From assembly GCA_900555175.1 (NCBI GenBank), contig USJT01000046.1, positions 1 through 7,715 on the forward strand: 7,715 bases of DNA, written 5' to 3'. This DNA comes from an uncultured bacterium (GTDB lineage: Bacteria; Cyanobacteriota; Vampirovibrionia; Gastranaerophilales; Gastranaerophilaceae). Under the pieces are notes generated by a model. It saw only the letters and a list, made by a program, of their open reading frames with translations. It did not search any database and had not been told where the DNA came from. Shown in pieces: positions 1-6,205 of this stretch. Both the position numbers and the translations under genes were made by a program. Positions within the stretch are counted from its first letter, which is position 1. Every line of letters begins with the position of its first letter.

Positions 1-14
1 ATTACAAAAGATTT

Positions 15-674
15 ATGATGAAAAAACGATCAGGATTGACTTTGTCAGAGGCATTATTCACTCTGGCTATTATTGGTGTTATAGCTTCTTTAACAATATT
101 TGGTTTGGTTGCAAAAATTAGCGATGCTAAAAATATGGCAGCTTTAAAAAAATTCTATACTTCAATAAGTCAAGTTACAATGTTTGTTATTTTGGATAAA
201 TCATCACCGAATTATTGGGGATTAGATGAATATTCACAGGATTCATCCGCTCTTGCATTTTCTTATTACAAACCTTATTTTAAAATCGTAAGAGATTGCT
301 CTAATGAGAATGGTTGTTGGCAATATCCGACTAAATTTTTGAGTGGAAAAGTTTATTTAAAACGGGCTCAAATGTATCAGTATATGTTTACTCTTGTTGA
401 TGGAATGAATGTTATTATAAATGTTTACCCTAAAGATATAATACGTTCTGAATTTGGGGTAAATGTTGAAAGAGATTCCGTTGTATTTATTATTGATGTA
501 AACGGCAATAACAGCCCAAATCAAATGGGGCGTGATATATTTGCATTTGTATTAAACGGAAGCGATGTCGTTCCGGGAGGGAAGGACAATACATATAATT
601 GTAATAAAGCAGCTTCAGGGTTAACTTGTGCGGCAAGAGTAATTGATGATGGCTGGAAAATTACATATTACTAA
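15..674 (+). CDS. Prepilin-like protein (type IV pilin / pseudopilin N-terminus)
   Basis: A 219-residue protein that should be processed by prepilin peptidase and built into a type IV pilus or type II secretion-like pseudopilus in the inner membrane. The N-terminus shows a short basic leader (MMKKRSG), cleavage after Gly7, a hydrophobic helix over residues 8-32 and the conserved Glu at mature position +5 (Glu12). The +1 residue is Leu rather than the usual Phe. The globular part has four cysteines (95, 101, 196, 205), which could form two disulfides, a segment at about 160-178 reading DVNGN..PN..GRDIF, and the ending DGWKITYY. Similar endings are recalled from the expanded prepilin-like family of Gastranaerophilales (inference). 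ATG codons at 15 and 18 are both possible starts; only a weak purine run (AAAAG, 6-10) precedes them, at better spacing for 18. It cannot be assigned as major pilin, minor pilin or pseudopilin. It stands alone, with a terminator right behind it. Confidence 0.85.
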   Translation: MMKKRSGLTLSEALFTLAIIGVIASLTIFGLVAKISDAKNMAALKKFYTSISQVTMFVILDKSSPNYWGLDEYSQDSSALAFSYYKPYFKIVRDCSNENGCWQYPTKFLSGKVYLKRAQMYQYMFTLVDGMNVIINVYPKDIIRSEFGVNVERDSVVFIIDVNGNNSPNQMGRDIFAFVLNGSDVVPGGKDNTYNCNKAASGLTCAARVIDDGWKITYY

Positions 675-699
675 GCTTCAGCTCCTTTCATCTTTCATT

Positions 700-730
700 A
701 AAGATCAGTTGATAGCTGGTCTTTCTTTTT
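700..730 (+). terminator. Rho-independent terminator of the prepilin-like gene
   Basis: AAAGATCAG (700-708) pairs with CTGGTCTTT (716-724), 9 bp with one G-U pair around a 7-base loop. It is followed by CTTTTT (725-730). It lies 26 bases after the stop codon of the prepilin-like gene. Confidence 0.75.
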
Positions 731-742
731 GGTTATACATAT

Positions 743-782
743 AAAAAACCGATATTATTTATTATTTTAATATCGGTTTTTT
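743..782. terminator. Bidirectional terminator between convergent genes
   Basis: A perfect 15-bp inverted repeat: 743-757 begins AAAAAACCGATATTA and 768-782 is its reverse complement, around a 10-base loop. The A-run on one arm and T-run on the other give a U-tract on either strand. It can therefore stop lysS transcripts from the right (33 bases after the lysS stop) and back up the prepilin terminator from the left. Confidence 0.8.
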
Positions 783-814
783 ATTTCATTATTAAATTTT
801 CGCTAAAACATTAA

Positions 815-2344
815 TTATTTAACTCTCATTGTAGGGAATGCAATAACATCTCTGATAGATGGAGAATTTGTTAATAGCATTACAAGTCTGTCTATGCCCA
901 TTCCCATACCGCCTGTTGGTGGCATACCGTATTCAAGAGCTGTAATGAAGTCTTCATCAATATCCATTGCTTCTTCATCACCTGCTGCTTTTGCTTGAGC
1001 TTGAGCTTCAAATCTCATTCTCTGGTCAATAGGATCTGTCAATTCTGAGAATGCATTGGCGATTTCCCATCCGTTTACTCTTGTTTCAAAACGTTCTGTC
1101 AATCTGTCATTATCTCTGTGAACTTTTGCAAGAGGTGAAATTTCTCTTGGGTAATCAAGAATATGGCAAGGTTGAATTAATGAAGGTTCGATTTTTTCTT
1201 CAAATACAGCTTCAACTACTTGTCCCCAGTTCATTCCGTCATCAACTGTTACATTTAATGATCTGGCAGTTTCAACAGCTTGTTTTGCGCTGTAAATTTC
1301 CATAAAATCAATACCTGTTGCTTCTTTAATAGAGCCAAGCATTGTTTTTCTGTCCCAAGGCGGAGTTAAATCAATTTCATTTTCTCCATATTTAATTTTT
1401 GTTGTGCCAAGAACTTCTTGAGCAACGTATGCAACCATATTTTCTGTTAAAGTCATCATATCGTTGTAGTCAGAATATGCTTGATATAATTCTATCATAG
1501 TAAATTCAGGGTTGTGACGAGTGTCAATACCTTCATTTCTGAAGCATTTACCTATTTCATAAACACGTTCTGAAATACCGCCTACGATTAAACGTTTTAG
1601 ATATAATTCAAGAGCAATTCTTAAAGTTAAATCCATATTAAGTGCGTTGTGGTGTGTTGTAAACGGTCTTGCATTTGCACCTGTTGCCATTGTCTGTAAT
1701 ATCGGAGTTTCAACTTCCAAATATCCTTCTTTAGCAAGGAATTCTCTTATCTTTTGAATAATAAGACTTCTTTTTCTAAAAGTTTCTCTGCTTTCTTCGT
1801 TTACGATTAAATCAACATATCTTTGACGATATTTAAGTTCAACATCAGTAAGTCCGTGGTAATGAGTTAATTCTTCCATTTTTTCTTTACTGATTTGTTT
1901 GTTAGGCAAAGGCAAAAGTGCTTTTGATAACAATTTTAAAGATGTTGATTTTATAGATAATTCTCCTCTCGGAGTTCTTCTGATTGTACCTGTAAAACCT
2001 ACGATATCACCGATATCAATAAGTTTTAAAATTTTCATCATATCTTCAGACAAGTTTTCTTTGTGAGAGAAAATCTGAATTTTACCTGAAGCGTCCATTA
2101 AGTCGATAAACATACCTGTGTTACGAATAGCCATAACACGACCGGCAACAGAGTATTTGTCATTTGTTTCGGCACCTGCTTCAAGATCTTTGTATTTATC
2201 TTGCAAAAATGCAGCGTCTGCATCTTTGTCAAAAGAATAAGGATATGGGTTTACTCCTTTATCAGCAAGGTCTGCAAGTTTTTGAATTCTTGTTTGTCTG
2301 ATTTGTTCTTTTGTAGACCCTGATTCGTGTAATTGTTGTGTCAT
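815..2344 (-). CDS. lysS: Lysyl-tRNA synthetase, class II
   Basis: Cytoplasmic enzyme that charges tRNA-Lys with lysine using ATP (EC 6.1.1.6). At 509 residues it has the usual bacterial LysS length and looks intact. An N-terminal helix (about 10-30) precedes an OB-fold anticodon-binding domain (about 64-140, with VAGRVMAIRNTGMFIDL at 66-82). The class II catalytic domain follows: motif 1 around 194-215 ending in VETPIL, motif 2 at about 262-284 (FRNEGIDTRHNPEFTMIE), the ING/VNG-type segment NGWEIANAFSELTDPIDQR (424-442), and motif 3 at 477-487 (GGMGMGIDRLV). The ATG at 2342-2344 is well supported: AGGAAG (complement of 2351-2356) sits 6 bases upstream. It is a single-gene unit, convergent with the prepilin-like gene and separated from the upstream pilT gene by that gene's terminator. 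Nothing in the active-site motifs looks abnormal. Confidence 0.98.
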   Translation of the reverse strand: MTQQLHESGSTKEQIRQTRIQKLADLADKGVNPYPYSFDKDADAAFLQDKYKDLEAGAETNDKYSVAGRVMAIRNTGMFIDLMDASGKIQIFSHKENLSEDMMKILKLIDIGDIVGFTGTIRRTPRGELSIKSTSLKLLSKALLPLPNKQISKEKMEELTHYHGLTDVELKYRQRYVDLIVNEESRETFRKRSLIIQKIREFLAKEGYLEVETPILQTMATGANARPFTTHHNALNMDLTLRIALELYLKRLIVGGISERVYEIGKCFRNEGIDTRHNPEFTMIELYQAYSDYNDMMTLTENMVAYVAQEVLGTTKIKYGENEIDLTPPWDRKTMLGSIKEATGIDFMEIYSAKQAVETARSLNVTVDDGMNWGQVVEAVFEEKIEPSLIQPCHILDYPREISPLAKVHRDNDRLTERFETRVNGWEIANAFSELTDPIDQRMRFEAQAQAKAAGDEEAMDIDEDFITALEYGMPPTGGMGMGIDRLVMLLTNSPSIRDVIAFPTMRVK

Positions 2345-2383
2345 TTTTATCTTCCTTTTTTATTTAGTAATTTTTATATTTTT

Positions 2384-2410
2384 ATTTTATCACAAACAAA
2401 TTCTTCGCAA
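2384..2410 (-). promoter_or_regulatory. Putative lysS promoter (extended -10)
   Basis: Read on the minus strand, TGATAAAAT (complement of 2384-2392) fits an extended -10, TGnTAAAAT. A weak -35 candidate, TTGCGA (complement of 2405-2410), sits only 15 bases upstream. The predicted RNA start near 2377 gives a leader of about 30 bases containing the AGGAAG ribosome site. The sub-optimal spacer makes the -35 assignment uncertain. Confidence 0.4.
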
Positions 2411-2464
2411 AATTTTGAAAAATATAAAATGATAACTTTTGGTCAGATAGAATTAACTGTAAAT

Positions 2465-2497
2465 AAAAAGCTCTCTTTTTTATAAGAAAGCTTTTTT
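2465..2497 (-). terminator. Rho-independent terminator of the pilT operon
   Basis: AAAAAGCTCTCTT (2465-2477) pairs with AAGAAAGCTTTTT (2484-2496), 12 of 13 bases matched, around a 6-base loop. On the minus strand it ends in a T-run, and it lies about 30 bases past the pilT stop. It separates pilT from lysS, which supports lysS having its own promoter. Confidence 0.75.
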
Positions 2498-2529
2498 ATT
2501 ATTATAATATTTTATTATTCTGTTATTAA

Positions 2530-3600
2530 TTAAGCAGATTGCATTAAACGTTTCAATTCATCAGGTCTTGAAGATCTTGAAAGTGCATCTTCTATTGTAA
2601 TAACTCCTTGTTTGTAAAGATTTGCCAAAGCCATTTCAAGAGTTTGCATACCGAGAGCCTGGTTCATTTGAATTGTAGAATATATTTGTGCAGCTTTTGC
2701 TTCTCTGATAAGGTTTGAAATAGCCGGTGTAACAAGCATTATTTCTTGAGCCATTACACGACCTTTTTTAGTTCCGTCAGGTTGAACTTTTGGTAGAAGT
2801 GTTTGTGCAAATACTGCAGCAAGTGAGTTTGCAAGCTGTACACGAATTTGTTGTTGTTGTCCTTCAGGGAATACGTCAATGATACGGTCAATTGTTTGAG
2901 CAGCTGAAGACGTGTGTAAGGTTCCGAATACCAAGTGACCTGTTTCTGCTGCTGTTAGTGCTAAGGCAATTGTTTCGTGGTCTCTCATTTCACCTACAAG
3001 TATGATGTCAGGGTCTTCACGTAATGCAGATTTCAGAGCGTTTGTAAATGATCTTGTATCCATCCCGAGCTCACGTTGGTGGATAATACTTTGTTTTGAT
3101 GTGTGAACAAATTCTATCGGGTCTTCAATTGTCAAAATGTGTTCGGCTCTGTTTGTATTGATGTAGTCAATCATTGCTGCAAGTGTTGTTGATTTACCTG
3201 AACCTGTCGGACCGGTTACAAGTACAAGTCCTCTTGGCTTATCTGCAGTTTTTCTTACTACCTCAGGAAGTCCCAAAGTTTCAAAGGAAGGTACGGTTGC
3301 TGTAATTGTTCTGAATGCTGCTGCATAATTACCTTTATCCTTGTAGAAGTTTACCCTGAAACGGCTTAAACCTTCAATCCCGTAAGAAAAGTCGAGTTCC
3401 CAATTTTGTTCAAGAGTTCTTCTTTGTTCATTTGATAACATTGGGAACAGTAATGTTTCAACATCATCCGGGCTAAGCGGCGGATAATCATATCTTTGTA
3501 ATTTACCGTCTATACGAGCTGCCGGAGGTAAGTTCGCTGAAATATGTAAGTCTGAACCTCCATCAGCAACAAGTTTCTCTAAAAGTTCTTCAATTAACAT
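2530..3600 (-). CDS. pilT: Type IV pilus retraction ATPase PilT
   Basis: Hexameric cytoplasmic ATPase of the secretion ATPase superfamily that powers pilus depolymerisation, for twitching, adhesion and DNA uptake. The 356 residues match the usual PilT length and are complete. The N-terminal PAS-like domain (about 1-100) has the early SDLHI motif (16-20) and ARIDG (28-32). Then come Walker A GPTGSGKST (130-138), the Asp box TIEDPIEFVH (157-166), Walker B DPDIILVGE (196-204) with the predicted catalytic Glu204, and the His box GHLVFGTLHT (221-230). The C-terminal AISNLIRE (293-300) corresponds to the PilT hallmark AIRNLIRE with Arg replaced by Ser, favouring PilT over the extension ATPase PilB. 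The ATG at 3598-3600 is preceded by an AGGAAGGA ribosome site inside the last codons of the upstream small gene, 4 bases away, so the two are surely co-transcribed. The PilT paralogue PilU remains possible but less likely. Confidence 0.95.
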   Translation of the reverse strand: MLIEELLEKLVADGGSDLHISANLPPAARIDGKLQRYDYPPLSPDDVETLLFPMLSNEQRRTLEQNWELDFSYGIEGLSRFRVNFYKDKGNYAAAFRTITATVPSFETLGLPEVVRKTADKPRGLVLVTGPTGSGKSTTLAAMIDYINTNRAEHILTIEDPIEFVHTSKQSIIHQRELGMDTRSFTNALKSALREDPDIILVGEMRDHETIALALTAAETGHLVFGTLHTSSAAQTIDRIIDVFPEGQQQQIRVQLANSLAAVFAQTLLPKVQPDGTKKGRVMAQEIMLVTPAISNLIREAKAAQIYSTIQMNQALGMQTLEMALANLYKQGVITIEDALSRSSRPDELKRLMQSA

Positions 3601-3604
3601 TCTA

Positions 3605-3859
3605 TTATCCTTCCTGAAAATCCATTAATGAATCATTATCTTTCATCGCAAGTTCTATTAAATGGTATGCCATATAAGCCCCTAAAGCTATTGCTTTTGG
3701 GTCAAGCTCAGTTTTGTTTGCAGCTTCTATAATCGCAGTATTTATTTCAGGATTTTCATCCTTTATGTAGTGAATCATTTTTTTTCGCCAAGCTGGCATA
3801 TCTTTGAATATTTCAATAAATGCTTCAGCTGCATTCTCTTCTGATATAATCGGTAACAT
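3605..3859 (-). CDS. Small helical protein of unknown function, co-transcribed with pilT
   Basis: An 84-residue protein I do not recognise. It has no signal peptide, membrane segment, cysteine or metal-binding motif, and looks soluble and mostly alpha-helical. A first helix carries a Trp and basic patch (AWRKKMIHYIK, about 23-33), and a second region has ELDPKAIALGAYMAYHLIELAMK (about 51-73), which is strongly amphipathic. The C-terminal tail is acidic. It is very likely real: AAGGA lies a few bases upstream of the ATG (complement of 3857-3859), a good promoter lies about 30 bases further up, and its end supplies the ribosome site of pilT, leaving only 4 bases between the genes. The tight coupling suggests a role linked to PilT or pilus dynamics, but this is guilt by association only. 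Confidence 0.8.
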   Translation of the reverse strand: MLPIISEENAAEAFIEIFKDMPAWRKKMIHYIKDENPEINTAIIEAANKTELDPKAIALGAYMAYHLIELAMKDNDSLMDFQEG

Positions 3860-3895
3860 GGCTTTTCCTTAAATTTTTTGCAATTTAATATATTT

Positions 3896-3924
3896 ATTAT
3901 ATAAAAAATTTTAATATTAGTCCA
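3896..3924 (-). promoter_or_regulatory. Promoter of the small protein-pilT operon
   Basis: On the minus strand TGGACT (complement of 3919-3924, 4 of 6 matches to the -35 consensus) is followed after exactly 17 bases by a perfect TATAAT (complement of 3896-3901). The predicted start near 3889 gives a leader of about 30 bases containing the ribosome site. It fires away from the recF promoter. Confidence 0.65.
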
Positions 3925-3953
3925 TATAAAATCAGGAAATCATATATTTGGGG

Positions 3954-3959
3954 TATAAT
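3954..3959 (+). promoter_or_regulatory. -10 box of recF, implying a leaderless mRNA
   Basis: A perfect TATAAT at 3954-3959 precedes the recF ATG by 6 bases (3960-3965). With a usual -7 to +1 distance, transcription would start at the A of that ATG (3966). No convincing -35 lies 16-18 bases upstream, and no Shine-Dalgarno sequence precedes the ATG; the GGGG at 3950-3953 is too far away and lies inside the promoter. Confidence 0.55.
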
Positions 3960-3965
3960 TTTTGT

Positions 3966-5069
3966 ATGAGATTGAGGGATTTAAAACTTACAAATTATAG
4001 AAATTGCAAGAATTTGAGTCTTGATTTGGCTTATAACAAGGTGCTTATTATCGGGAAAAACGCTCAAGGAAAAACCAATATTCTTGAAAGTATTTATATG
4101 CTCTCGACTTTAAAATCCCCAAGGACTTCAAATAATATAGAATTAATTAATTTTGATGCTGAAAAAGCAGAAATTAATTGCAATTTATTAAAAGCTGATA
4201 CGGACGTCGAATTGGATTTTTCGTATTCAAGAGAGAAAAAACGTGAAATCGCTTTAAACAAAGTTAAAACTACTCCGAAGAATTTTAAATCCGTATTGAA
4301 AACGGTTCTTTTTTCAACTTCAGATTTGCTTTTGTTAAGGGGGAACCCTTCTGATAGAAGGGCTTGGCTTGATAGAGCGATTACTCAAATTTATCCAGTT
4401 TATGATGACAGGTTGTCAAAATATGATAAAATCAGAATCCAGAAAAATAATTTGTTAAAAGAGTATTTAAAAACCGGCAAACTTAATGATACTCTTTTGG
4501 ATGTTTATAATGAACAGCTTGTGATAGCGGGTAGTAATATAATCTTTCTCAGAAAAAAATTCTTGAAGGAAATAGAAAGAATTGCACGTGAAAAACATCG
4601 CATTATCAGTGAAAATGAAGAATTAAAAATTCAGTATGATTGTTCTTTTTTAGGCGAAGAATTTGAACTGGATGATATTGCGGCGTCTTTTAAAAATTCT
4701 TTATTGGAACATAAAATTGAAGAAATGCGAAGAGGACAAGCCTGTGTCGGTCCTCATAGAGATGATATAATTTTTTATATTAACGGGAATGAATCCACTA
4801 AATTTGCATCTCAAGGACAGCAAAGAACAATTGTTCTTGCTTTAAAGCTGTCTGAACTGGATATAATTACGGCTAAAACAGGAGATGAACCTGTATTACT
4901 TTTGGATGATGTGTTGGCAGAACTTGATGATATAAGGCAGAATTATTTATTAAAGTCGATAAATCCAAATACTCAAACTATAATTACCTCTGTTGATACA
5001 ATTCTCTTTGAAGATGAGTTCTTAAAAGATGTTAAAATTTATAAAATAGAAGGCGGTTGTGTAAAATAA
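3966..5069 (+). CDS. recF: DNA replication and repair protein RecF
   Basis: ATP-binding SMC/ABC-like protein that, with RecO and RecR, loads RecA onto single-stranded gaps at stalled forks. At 367 residues from the ATG at 3966 it has normal RecF length. Walker A is GKNAQGKT (30-37). The lid region contains the family motif GPHRDD (262-267), the ABC-type signature is FASQGQQR (280-287), and Walker B plus D-loop is LLLDDVLAELD (311-321). The start is taken at 3966 because MRLRDLKLTNYRN is the typical RecF opening. An in-frame TTG at 3948 would add six atypical residues and overlap the -10 box. The gene is not in the classic dnaA-dnaN-recF-gyrB arrangement; it is divergent from the pilT operon, sharing a 106-base intergenic region, and no clear terminator follows it. 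Confidence 0.96.
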   Translation: MRLRDLKLTNYRNCKNLSLDLAYNKVLIIGKNAQGKTNILESIYMLSTLKSPRTSNNIELINFDAEKAEINCNLLKADTDVELDFSYSREKKREIALNKVKTTPKNFKSVLKTVLFSTSDLLLLRGNPSDRRAWLDRAITQIYPVYDDRLSKYDKIRIQKNNLLKEYLKTGKLNDTLLDVYNEQLVIAGSNIIFLRKKFLKEIERIAREKHRIISENEELKIQYDCSFLGEEFELDDIAASFKNSLLEHKIEEMRRGQACVGPHRDDIIFYINGNESTKFASQGQQRTIVLALKLSELDIITAKTGDEPVLLLDDVLAELDDIRQNYLLKSINPNTQTIITSVDTILFEDEFLKDVKIYKIEGGCVK

Positions 5070-5102
5070 TTGTTGCATATGTAAAATTTATTAATATTAC
5101 AC

Positions 5103-5131
5103 TAGCAAAAAATTTTTTTCTCATGTATTAT
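5103..5131 (+). promoter_or_regulatory. Weak candidate promoter of the kinase gene
   Basis: TAGCAA (5103-5108) and TATTAT (5126-5131) are separated by 17 bases and would start RNA near 5138, about 20 bases before the kinase ATG. The -35 is poor, and other AT-rich hexamers (TATATT at 5149-5154) also resemble a -10, so the site is uncertain. Read-through from recF is also possible since no terminator is visible in 5070-5157. Confidence 0.25.
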
Positions 5132-5157
5132 TACCTTCATAACAAATTTATATTTAT

Positions 5158-6027
5158 ATGGATGATACAATGCAAGTATTAATTGAAAAAGAACTTAATT
5201 CCGGCGATAAGATAATGAAGCCAGACTTCAATTCAAAAACCGGACGAGAACTTCTCGCGTTTTATCTTCAGACAAAATTTAAACAAATTCTGGCGTATGA
5301 TAAAAAATGCGAGTCACCGATATTTAAAGAAGTTAACCCCACATTTATCTCAAGATTTACAAGACGATTGATTAATAATCCGTCAAGACGCTTCCTGATT
5401 GGTATAACTGGAGAATCTGCATCAGGTAAATCGACAATTTGTCGAGAATTAAAAAATATTATTGAACAACTTTCAATGCCTGTTTCTGTTTTAAGTACGG
5501 ATAATTATTTTAACGACATTTCTGCATTGATTGAAAAATACGGAAGCTTTGATAATTTAACTGATAACGGTTATGATATTGATTCTCCTGACAGCTTTCA
5601 ACTGGAATTGTTGAAAACTGACTTGGAAGAACTTGCAAACGGTTATACTATAATGGCACCAAGGTATGTTCCAAACGGTACCGGTGTTTCTATCCCAAAT
5701 TCATTGAAGATTAGCTCTAACAAGGTTGTTGTAGTTGAAGGTATTGCAACAATGTATAAAGATGTTAAAGACGTATTTGATATAAAAATTTACATAGAAA
5801 CAGAAAATGATATCAGGCGCGAAAGATTTATAAAAAGAGCTAAAGCAGAACGAAATCAAAATGAAAAAAATGCGATAAAACAATGGGAATATCTGCTTAG
5901 TGCCGGCGAAAAATATGTTCTTCCGGGACGTGATTATGCAGACTTTGTTATTGATGGTAATTCGGATTTAAAATATTTTGATCAAATTTTAGAATATCTG
6001 CATACAATTACAAATAACTTTCAATAA
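5158..6027 (+). CDS. Uridine kinase / phosphoribulokinase-family P-loop kinase with N-terminal extension
   Basis: A 289-residue cytoplasmic kinase whose core resembles uridine kinase (ATP or GTP + uridine to UMP, pyrimidine salvage). Walker A is GESASGKST (85-93), close to the Udk form GGSASGKT. LSTDNYF (112-118) matches the uridine kinase strand with the catalytic Asp, YDIDSPDSF (139-147) matches the Y..D.P.AF segment, and VVVVEGI (190-196) is the Walker B-like strand. IYIETENDIRRERFIKRAKAER (about 211-232) is the lid with the arginines, and YADFVI (260-265) the C-terminal core strand. Bacterial Udk is about 210 residues; here about 80 residues precede the core, charged and helical, with no motif I recognise. 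The substrate is therefore not certain. The start is unclear: ATG 5158 has no Shine-Dalgarno, whereas ATG 5170 has GGA 7 bases upstream; either keeps the extension. Confidence 0.8.
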   Translation: MDDTMQVLIEKELNSGDKIMKPDFNSKTGRELLAFYLQTKFKQILAYDKKCESPIFKEVNPTFISRFTRRLINNPSRRFLIGITGESASGKSTICRELKNIIEQLSMPVSVLSTDNYFNDISALIEKYGSFDNLTDNGYDIDSPDSFQLELLKTDLEELANGYTIMAPRYVPNGTGVSIPNSLKISSNKVVVVEGIATMYKDVKDVFDIKIYIETENDIRRERFIKRAKAERNQNEKNAIKQWEYLLSAGEKYVLPGRDYADFVIDGNSDLKYFDQILEYLHTITNNFQ

Positions 6028-6066
6028 TTTATAATTTTTAAGCTCGTCTTAATATATTTAACTTTT

Positions 6067-6095
6067 TTGCAACCTATTTTAAAATATGTTACAAT
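6067..6095 (+). promoter_or_regulatory. Strong extended -10 promoter of the adaptor-secretin operon
   Basis: TTGCAA (6067-6072) is followed after 17 bases by TACAAT (6090-6095), preceded by TGT (6087-6089) in the extended -10 position. This is the best promoter in the window. RNA would begin near 6102, leaving a leader of about 104 bases before the GTG start at 6206. Two further TATAAT hexamers (6171-6176 and 6184-6189) lie in that leader without good -35 partners. Confidence 0.65.
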
Positions 6096-6148
6096 ATAGT
6101 AAATTACTATTTGTTGTTAATTTTTAATTAAATACACCAAATAATCGA

Positions 6149-6174
6149 TATGATAAAATCCATATTTTATTATA
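6149..6174 (+). other. AT-rich hairpin in the leader of the adaptor-secretin operon
   Basis: TATGATAAAAT (6149-6159) pairs with ATTTTATTATA (6164-6174), 11 bp with one G-U pair and a 4-base loop, CCAT. It lies between the predicted RNA start and the ribosome site AGGTGG (6197-6202). It is all A-T apart from the wobble, lacks a T-run, and does not look like a terminator. It might be chance in AT-rich DNA or a mild translation or stability element. Confidence 0.3.
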
Positions 6175-6205
6175 ATGTTACTGTATAATAAGAAATAGGT
6201 GGCAA

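Noticed and set aside
985..1012. Short tandem repeat of GCTTGA units inside lysS
   Set aside because: It encodes the AQAQAKA segment of lysS, a normal part of the protein, and is not a separate repeat element or CRISPR.
1051..1305. 84-codon open frame on the + strand inside lysS
   Set aside because: It lies wholly within the well-conserved lysS coding sequence on the opposite strand, its product has no recognisable feature, and there is no ribosome site to support it.
3948..3965. TTG at 3948 as the recF start
   Set aside because: It adds six residues atypical of RecF and overlaps the perfect TATAAT; the ATG at 3966 gives the standard RecF N-terminus.
5070..5157. Terminator after recF in the A/T runs around 5106-5120
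   Set aside because: The AAAAAATTTTTTT run has no GC-containing stem and does not form a convincing terminator hairpin.
5701..5883. 60-codon open frame on the - strand inside the kinase gene
   Set aside because: Phe/Ile/Tyr-rich antisense translation of an AT-rich gene; typical shadow frame.
6028..6066. Terminator after the kinase gene (TTAAG...CTTAA near 6038-6052)
   Set aside because: The stem is only 5 bp with a single G-C pair and is not followed by a proper T-run directly, so support is too weak.
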